A stretch of 30,675 bases of DNA from a virus. Position numbers and translations under genes: made by a program. The stretch is taken from positions 1 to 30,675 of the IMG/VR virus record IMGVR_UViG_3300025311_000014. The stretch is one strand, 5' to 3'. Shown piece after piece: positions 26,380 through 30,675 of the stretch; position 1 is the first letter of the stretch; every line of letters begins with the position of its first letter. The notes beneath the pieces were generated by a model. It saw nothing but the letters and a program-made list of their open reading frames with translations. It ran no database searches and was not told the DNA's origin.

Positions 26380-27221
26380 GCCGCCACCTGTTGCGCACAG
26401 TGGCAGACCGCGTGCCGCTGGTAGGCGCGATCGAGCTTCACGTCATACAGGTTGCGGGCGTAGGCGGGGCCGTTGTAGAGCTTGGAGAACTGCGCCCACT
26501 TCTTGCCCTTGAGGGCCTTGTGCAGGGCCGGGTCGGCTTCGATGAAGCGGACGAACGCCTCGAAGTGCTCGGCTTCGCTGGTGGCCATGCGGGTGGTGAA
26601 GTCGTCGATGCTGGCGTAGCCCAGCAGTTGCCAGTGGTAGCCCATCACCTGGAACGCGCCCCAGCTGCAGGCTTCGGGTGCGCTGGTGGCATCGAGCTGG
26701 CGAGCACCGGCCAGGCGTTGGTGCTCGGCGGTACCGCCGGCATACCCGCCCGGGCGGGTGTTGACCAAGTGCGGATACTGGGTCGCCAGCTGGTCGGCGT
26801 GGGCCAGGCGCAGGGTGGCGTCGTCGCCCAAATTGCGCGGGGTGGCGAGCAACCGGTGCATGACGTGGCGCTCGTAGAGAATCTTGGGTTTGCCGTTGCC
26901 CAGGAAGCCTTCGCCGAGGCTTTCCACCTCGTTTACGGCGTAGACGGCGGCCAGTTCGACGCCCAGACGCTTGGCGGCGGCCACCAGGGTGGCGTTGCTG
27001 AGCAGCAGGCGGCAGTCGGCACCGGCCAGGGCGGCCTGCGTCTTGGGGCCGGCAACACCGTCGGCGACCAGGCCGACCTTGAGCTGGTAGGCGCGGACAG
27101 CGTTTTCGGTTGCGTCGCCGAAGTCGGCGTCCGGGTAGAGCGTGGCGCCGTAGCTGTTGAGCTGGTTCTGCAGCTGGCGCACGGACAGACCGTGGTCGCC
27201 ATGGCGGAGGGTTTGAGTCAT
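26376..27221 (-). CDS. Endolysin: peptidoglycan-binding plus N-acetylmuramidase domain
   Basis: 281 residues. The N-terminal peptidoglycan-binding domain (about 1-70) reads LRHGDHGLSVRQLQNQLNSY, ATLYPDADFGDATENAVRAY and QLKVGLVADGVAGPKT. The C-terminal catalytic domain (about 90-281) is of the N-acetylmuramidase type (DUF3380): VYAVNEVESLGEGFL with the probable catalytic Glu, PKILYERHVMHRLL, EACSWGAFQVMGYHW and AFVRFIEADPALHKALK. It cleaves the glycan backbone of the cell wall at lysis. No signal peptide, so it depends on a holin. ATG 27221 overlaps the membrane-protein gene upstream as ATGA; the frame to 27539 is shadow. Confidence 0.94.
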   Translation of the reverse strand: MTQTLRHGDHGLSVRQLQNQLNSYGATLYPDADFGDATENAVRAYQLKVGLVADGVAGPKTQAALAGADCRLLLSNATLVAAAKRLGVELAAVYAVNEVESLGEGFLGNGKPKILYERHVMHRLLATPRNLGDDATLRLAHADQLATQYPHLVNTRPGGYAGGTAEHQRLAGARQLDATSAPEACSWGAFQVMGYHWQLLGYASIDDFTTRMATSEAEHFEAFVRFIEADPALHKALKGKKWAQFSKLYNGPAYARNLYDVKLDRAYQRHAVCHCAQQVAA

Positions 27222-27499
27222 TGGCTGGGCCTCAGCAAGGCGGCGAGGTTGCCGCGAGAGCGATAGACGAGGATGCAAAGAATCACGGCGATGGCGGCCT
27301 GCCAGGGGCTGACGTGCTGGCGGTAGAGCAGGATGTCGACGGCGTTGCACAGCAGCGCGGCGATAAACAGGCAGGCGAGCAGGGAGATACCGCGGCGGAT
27401 GCGCGCGCCGTTGCGCTGGAAGCACACCAGGCGCAAGGCCGAGGCGATGTAGGCCAGGGCGGCGAGCAGCGGCAGCAGGCTGTTGACGGTGGTGAGCAT
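27218..27499 (-). CDS. Phage holin-family membrane protein, three TM segments
   Basis: 93 residues with three hydrophobic segments: TVNSLLPLLAALAYIASAL (about 4-22), ISLLACLFIAALLCNAVDIL (about 38-57) and QAAIAVILCILVY (about 67-79), with basic loops (RNGARIRR). This fits the three-TM holin family found next to endolysins in P2-like phages. ATG 27499 has AGGGAG seven bases upstream; a GTG at 27505 that overlaps the upstream stop is the alternative. One of the two adjacent membrane genes is probably the holin and the other an antiholin or pinholin, but sequence alone does not tell which. Confidence 0.82.
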   Translation of the reverse strand: MLTTVNSLLPLLAALAYIASALRLVCFQRNGARIRRGISLLACLFIAALLCNAVDILLYRQHVSPWQAAIAVILCILVYRSRGNLAALLRPSQ

Positions 27500-27501
27500 G
27501 G

Positions 27502-27867
27502 TCACTCTCCCTTGCCTTTTTTGAGCCAGGCCGGGACAAAGCTAGCGAAGTCGGTTTTCTCGATCAGCTCCAGGGCTTTGAGGGCCAGAGGCACGACGAT
27601 GATGGCGCCGACGAAGCCGCCGGGGCCGGTCTGGGTGATGGGGGTCTGGGCGACGATTTCGGAGGCGCTGACGTAGCCTGCGCCTACCGATACCAGTAGG
27701 CCGGTGCAGCGCTGCCAGGCTTTGAGGTCGCGCTGGTTCATGGCGATAAGCGCGGCACCGATGATGGCGCCGAACAGCGCATTACCGTCCATGGTAGGCA
27801 TGAGTGTGGCCAGGCCTACGCCTGCGGATGCGGCAACAACTACCGCGCCTATGGTTGGCTCAGCCAT
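27502..27867 (-). CDS. Putative holin
   Basis: 121 residues with hydrophobic segments near 5-23 (IGAVVVAASAGVGLATLMP), 31-43 (LFGAIIGAALIAM), 55-67 (TGLLVSVGAGYVS) and 83-100 (GGFVGAIIVVPLALKALE), and a basic C-terminus (PAWLKKGKGE). It resembles the putative holins of Pseudomonas P2-like prophages. It would permeabilise the inner membrane to release the endolysin. AAGGA precedes ATG 27867 at good spacing; the gene overlaps the cysteine-hydrolase gene by eight bases. Confidence 0.8.
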   Translation of the reverse strand: MAEPTIGAVVVAASAGVGLATLMPTMDGNALFGAIIGAALIAMNQRDLKAWQRCTGLLVSVGAGYVSASEIVAQTPITQTGPGGFVGAIIVVPLALKALELIEKTDFASFVPAWLKKGKGE

Positions 27868-28393
27868 GGTGTGTCCTTACTGCTGGGGAAGGTGTGATGG
27901 TGCCGCTGGCCAAATCAACCAAGTAGGCAGGCCGTTCATTGATCTGGTGGGCGAGCTGAACGAAGGGCAGGCGGTTGATGCGCTGCACCACTTCGCCGAG
28001 CAGCGCTGGGCTGAAACGCTGGGCGCTGGTGTCGAAGCCCAGGCCGGCGGCGCAGAACTCGCTGCAGAACATGCGCCGTTCGCTGTCGATCGCCAGGGGC
28101 AGTACTTGGCTGGCGATGACGCCGAGCCAGTCGTAGCCCTTGCCCTCATGCTGGTTGAACAGCGCCTCGATGCGCGGGGCATGGGCCCAGGGCAGGGGGA
28201 GCAGATCCCAATGCTCGAGGTCGAGCTCAATGCGCTTGGCACGCACGCCACCGTCCATTGCCGAGGCGGACAACCAGCGGCCGTCTGGCATGACCAGTTC
28301 GCAGTGGCTGTATTTGGAGCGCGTCCAGAGGCGGATCAGGCGGTTGAACAGGGTGCCTTGGCCTTTGTAGAGCGCGAGGTAGATCAGTCCCAT
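27860..28393 (-). CDS. YiiX/YebB-like permuted NlpC/P60-type cysteine hydrolase
   Basis: 177 residues. H30 in KYSHCELVM precedes the candidate nucleophile C110 in MFCSEFCAAG, the reversed His-Cys order of the circularly permuted NlpC/P60 (papain-like) fold; KGYDWLGVIASQVLPLAI between them is also typical. Such enzymes cleave amide or thioester bonds, often in peptidoglycan peptides or lipids. Placement in the lysis cassette, directly before two holin-like genes, suggests a cell-envelope role, perhaps as a virion-associated or accessory lysis enzyme. No signal peptide. GGTGA lies about four bases before ATG 28393, and the start overlaps X by ten bases. Confidence 0.82.
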   Translation of the reverse strand: MGLIYLALYKGQGTLFNRLIRLWTRSKYSHCELVMPDGRWLSASAMDGGVRAKRIELDLEHWDLLPLPWAHAPRIEALFNQHEGKGYDWLGVIASQVLPLAIDSERRMFCSEFCAAGLGFDTSAQRFSPALLGEVVQRINRLPFVQLAHQINERPAYLVDLASGTITPSPAVRTHHG

Positions 28394-28593
28394 AGGTTCA
28401 CCATTTGCCGCTGCGGTTGGGGGGCTTGCTCGGGGAGGGTGATGAGGTGGCCATGGGGCAGGATGGGGCCGAGGTCAGCCAGGCCGGGGTTGGCTTCGAG
28501 CACGGCCTCGGTCACGCCAGCGGTGCGGCCGTAGTGGCGCCAGCAGATGGCGTCGACGGTTTCGCCTTGCATGGCGCGCAGCTGCTGGGCCAT
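28384..28593 (-). CDS. X: Tail protein gpX (LysM-like)
   Basis: 69 residues: MQGETVDAICWRHYGRTAGV, EAVLEANPGLADLGPILPHG and HLITLP match the gpX family, a short LysM-like domain in the baseplate hub or tail. ATG 28593 overlaps the L stop as TGATG, and the end overlaps the hydrolase gene. Confidence 0.95.
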   Translation of the reverse strand: MAQQLRAMQGETVDAICWRHYGRTAGVTEAVLEANPGLADLGPILPHGHLITLPEQAPQPQRQMVNLWD

Positions 28594-29066
28594 CAGATGA
28601 GTTCCACGGTGGTGCGGCGGCGGCCGAGCAGGTCGCTCATGGCCCAGCGGGCGTCGCGGCGGTATTCGTCGATGCTGGGGGTGAGCTCGTCGGCGTTGGC
28701 GTTACCGGAGTTGGTGCTGTCGTAACTGCGGAAGCGTTCGGCCAGCTCGGCACCGGCGGTGCAGTAGACGGCGCGCAGGTAGAGGTGCACCGGACGCGAT
28801 TGGTTCTGGATTTGCGGGCCTGGCACTTCGGCCAGACTGGCGTAACCGAGGGCCAACTGGGCGACCTGGTAGGTGTCGAGCTCGCGGTTGACGCTGAGGA
28901 TGGCGTTGACCAGGGCGACCTCGAGGCGGATGGCGCTGATGCTGCTGTCCAGGCGCAGGGCAGCGCGCACGGCTTCACCGTCTAGATCCGGCCACCAGCC
29001 GTCGTTGCTGATGGGGTGGGGCTCGGCGACGGCGGGGACGGTGCCAGTGGCGATGAAGGCGCTCAT
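28593..29066 (-). CDS. L: Head completion protein gpL
   Basis: 157 residues: GWWPDLDGEAVRAALRLDSS, RLEVALVNAILSVNRELDT, HLYLRAVYCTAGAELAERF and RSYDSTNSGNANADELTPS are the gpL family pattern. gpL finishes the head after DNA packaging, at the head-tail interface. ATG 29066 overlaps the upstream stop as ATGA; a GTG at 29075 is less likely. Confidence 0.94.
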   Translation of the reverse strand: MSAFIATGTVPAVAEPHPISNDGWWPDLDGEAVRAALRLDSSISAIRLEVALVNAILSVNRELDTYQVAQLALGYASLAEVPGPQIQNQSRPVHLYLRAVYCTAGAELAERFRSYDSTNSGNANADELTPSIDEYRRDARWAMSDLLGRRRTTVELI

Positions 29067-29356
29067 GCTTGCCACCCTTGGCGGTCAAGGTCGCTCACGG
29101 CGCGGCGAATCTCGGCGCGGGTGAACTGGGGGTGGCGCTGACAGAGGCTGGTCATCAGCTCCTGGGCGTTGCGACTGACCAGGGCGCGTTGGCGGCTGGT
29201 GACCGGGACGATGGAGCCGTGGCGGATCGGCCCGGTGCAGACGGTGCGGTCGTATGCCTCGGTTTCACGGACATATTGCTCGGCGATCGACTGCAGCAGT
29301 TGGTCGCGCTCGGTGAGCGTGAAGTCGCACATGTGCAGGTCCGTGAATCTGTTCAT
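29063..29356 (-). CDS. Small hypothetical protein between M and L
   Basis: 97 residues (MNRFTDLHMCDFTLTERDQL, then LLQSIAEQYVRETEAYDRTV, a basic C-terminal helical part RRAVSDLDRQGWQA). Family not recognised; P2 has no gene here. The ribosome-binding site is weak (GGGCC), and an internal ATG at 29332 is possible. The stop is coupled to L by ATGA. A long structured element (29371-29437) lies 14 bases before the start codon and may control this gene. Confidence 0.65.
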   Translation of the reverse strand: MNRFTDLHMCDFTLTERDQLLQSIAEQYVRETEAYDRTVCTGPIRHGSIVPVTSRQRALVSRNAQELMTSLCQRHPQFTRAEIRRAVSDLDRQGWQA

Positions 29357-29370
29357 GTTCTGGCCCTAAA

Positions 29371-29437
29371 ACGGCGGTGGTCGGGGCGTCACAACTGGGA
29401 AAAGGAGTAAACCCGTTGATCAGCCCCGAGCCGCCGT
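29371..29437 (-). ncRNA. Candidate structured RNA element in the M-L intergenic region
   Basis: Three nested helices can be drawn over 67 bases: ACGGCGG/CCGCCGT (29371-29377/29431-29437), CGGGGC/GCCCCG (29382-29387/29423-29428) and CAAC-T-GGG/CCCGTTG (29392-29399/29412-29418, one bulge). In the late transcript the middle internal loop is UGAU/UGAC, which allows tandem sheared G-A pairs, and the apical loop is UUUACUCCUUUU, pyrimidine-rich with an anti-Shine-Dalgarno core. The stem is followed by UUUA, so partial termination is one possible role, and a cis-regulator of the next gene is another. Confidence 0.5.
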
Positions 29438-29451
29438 GTGCGTGGGGACGC

Positions 29452-30168
29452 TCAGTCAGCTGCCGGTGGTGGCGCAGCATGTTTTTTGAGGAGGCGCTCG
29501 ACGCGCTCCAGATCTTTTTTGCCGCCGCAGTTGCTGTGCAGGTCGATGGCGCGGGCCAGGTGCTGCTTGGCCTGCTCGAGCGGGGCAGTGTCGGCGTCGG
29601 CCGGGGCGTCATCGGCGAGCATGCTGGCCAGGGCCTTGCCGAGCGCCAGGTGCAGCTTGGCGCGGGCTTGGTCGGGCATGTCCTGCTCGGCGGTGAGGGT
29701 TGCAGCTTGTTCGAGGATGTAGAGCGGGAAGCTCTCGCCGGCCTTTTGCGCCTTGAGTGCGGCATTGGCGATTTCCTCGGCGATGAGGGTGCCGGTGCTG
29801 CGCTCGAAGCGGTCGGGCATGAGCAGGCTGTGCTTGATCACGTAGCCGGCAATTTCCAGGGCGCCCTGGTACAGGCCCGCGTCGATACACCAGACCATCA
29901 GGGTGGTTAGCACTTCGTCCTGCGCTCCGTTGCCGGCAGCCAATACGCCCTGGATGTAGGGCTCGTAGGCCGGGATCAGTTGAGCCTTGAGCTCGGCCTT
30001 GCCCTGGTTGGACTGCACGTTTTTGAGGCGCAGGCGATCCTGGATGAGCTGGGCGAGTTGCTGCTCGTAGGCGGTAGCGCCGGCCATGGAGATAGCCGGC
30101 GCGGTTGCGGCGGCCTCCTTTGCTGCGCGCTTGCGCAGCTGGTTACGTTGGGCGGGTGTCAGGGACAT
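29452..30168 (-). CDS. M: Small terminase / endonuclease subunit gpM
   Basis: 238 residues: MSLTPAQRNQLRKRAAKEAA, LKAQLIPAYEPYIQGVLAAG, MVWCIDAGLYQGALEIAGYV and LLMPDRFERSTGTLIAEEIA are typical of the P2 gpM family. gpM recognises and cuts cos DNA with the large terminase subunit gpP, which is outside the window. AGAGGT precedes ATG 30168. It follows N by 16 bases. Confidence 0.95.
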   Translation of the reverse strand: MSLTPAQRNQLRKRAAKEAAATAPAISMAGATAYEQQLAQLIQDRLRLKNVQSNQGKAELKAQLIPAYEPYIQGVLAAGNGAQDEVLTTLMVWCIDAGLYQGALEIAGYVIKHSLLMPDRFERSTGTLIAEEIANAALKAQKAGESFPLYILEQAATLTAEQDMPDQARAKLHLALGKALASMLADDAPADADTAPLEQAKQHLARAIDLHSNCGGKKDLERVERLLKKHAAPPPAAD

Positions 30169-30184
30169 GGGTCACCTCTTAGGC

Positions 30185-30675
30185 TTAAGTCGGTGCCGGG
30201 TAGTTGACTGGAGTGATGTTCTCGATCAGGGCGACCAGGCCGAAGTCTTCGATGAGGTAGGCTTCGTTGGAGGACTGGTAGTCGGCGATGCGGTCAAGCT
30301 CCGGCTCGTCTTTCAGGTGACGGCGACGGGCACCGTTTTGGTAGTAGATGGACAGGTTGCTGAGGGTGGTGACCAGCACGGTGTTGTCCGGGAAGAACGG
30401 GGCGTCGACCACCGGTAGACCACCCAAGCGGGCGCGGCTGACGATTTCTTGCGCGGCGTTTTCTTCCTGGTTGGCGTCGGCACCCTTTTCAACGGCGGCC
30501 AGCAGTTTGCTGTGCATCAGGTTGCGCGAAACCATCACGCGCAGATCCGGACGGCTGCGATGCCATGGGTCGAGCATTTGAATGCCGTCGAATACCAGGC
30601 CGTCGAGGGTGGCGTAGTCGCCCTCGAACACGGTATCCACGCCAGCCACTTTGATAATTTTGCGCGGGCCGAGGG
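30185..30675 (-). CDS. N: Major capsid protein gpN, C-terminal part
   Basis: The frame is open to the right edge of the window and lacks its start, so only about the last 163 residues are here. PRKIIKVAG, LDGLVFDGIQMLDPWHRSRP, DLRVMVSRNLMHSKL and PFFPDNTVLVTTLSNLSIYY match the C-terminal half of P2-type HK97-fold capsid proteins. The GTG at 30649 is an internal valine codon, not a start. N, M and L are in the P2 order. Confidence 0.95.
   Translation of the reverse strand, partial: LGPRKIIKVAGVDTVFEGDYATLDGLVFDGIQMLDPWHRSRPDLRVMVSRNLMHSKLLAAVEKGADANQEENAAQEIVSRARLGGLPVVDAPFFPDNTVLVTTLSNLSIYYQNGARRRHLKDEPELDRIADYQSSNEAYLIEDFGLVALIENITPVNYPAPT

Noticed and set aside
30650-30675. GTG at 30649 as the start of gene N
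   Set aside because: The frame continues to the window edge with PRKIIK, which belongs to the capsid protein, so the gene is simply cut by the window.

Overview
The window is the left end of an integrated P2-like (Peduoviridae-type) prophage in a high-GC gammaproteobacterium, most probably a Pseudomonas. The reasons are a tRNA-Ser(UGA) used as attachment gene, P2-order morphogenesis genes, an Ogr/Delta-type zinc-finger activator, a YmfL/CII-like regulator, and accessory genes (DUF2528, PAAR, YiiX-like hydrolase, N-acetylmuramidase) that are common in Pseudomonas P2-like prophages. The genus is an inference from family resemblance and base composition. The prophage starts at the 3' end of the tRNA and runs out of the right edge inside the capsid gene N, so the right attachment site and the terminase, portal and scaffold genes lie outside.

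Layout. (1) 20-1467: tRNA-Ser, candidate integrase arm sites, tyrosine integrase (leftward) and a terminator. (2) 1496-9708, leftward early operon with almost every gene overlapping the next: a Cro-like protein, a YmfL/CII-like regulator, an Ogr-like late activator, several small unknowns, a primase/helicase-like replication protein, a 47-residue membrane peptide, DUF2528, an orphan cytosine-C5 methyltransferase with an unusual four-repeat insert, and two small proteins. (3) 9700-9790: divergent control region with direct repeats. (4) 9784-10946, rightward: an XRE repressor, a secreted DUF2511-like protein, a second XRE-like protein and a 38-residue peptide. (5) 11044-13395, rightward: a CsrA-like protein and an AT-rich ABC-type ATPase. 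This is the cargo spot between the regulatory region and the late genes, and the ATPase is the best candidate for an anti-phage gene. (6) 13470-30675, leftward late genes: N (partial), M, a structured RNA element, a small unknown, L, X, a permuted NlpC/P60-type hydrolase, two holin-like membrane proteins, muramidase endolysin, spanins lysB/lysC, R, S, V, PAAR spike tip, W, J, I, tail fibre and its partner, terminator, FI, FII, E/E' with a -1 frameshift site, T, U, D.

How it works together. The rightward repressor(s) would hold off the leftward early promoter. When it fires, the Cro-like and YmfL-like proteins favour lytic growth, the primase/helicase-like protein replicates the DNA, the methyltransferase modifies it, and the Ogr-like protein switches on the late operons. 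Two matching TGT-N13-ACA dyads lie upstream of FI and V and are candidate Ogr sites. The lysogen would express repressor, the secreted protein, possibly the CsrA-like regulator and the ATPase.

Limits. Everything was read by eye without searches. Family assignments rest on motifs, gene order and overlap structure. Several start codons are choices among alternatives and are noted as such.
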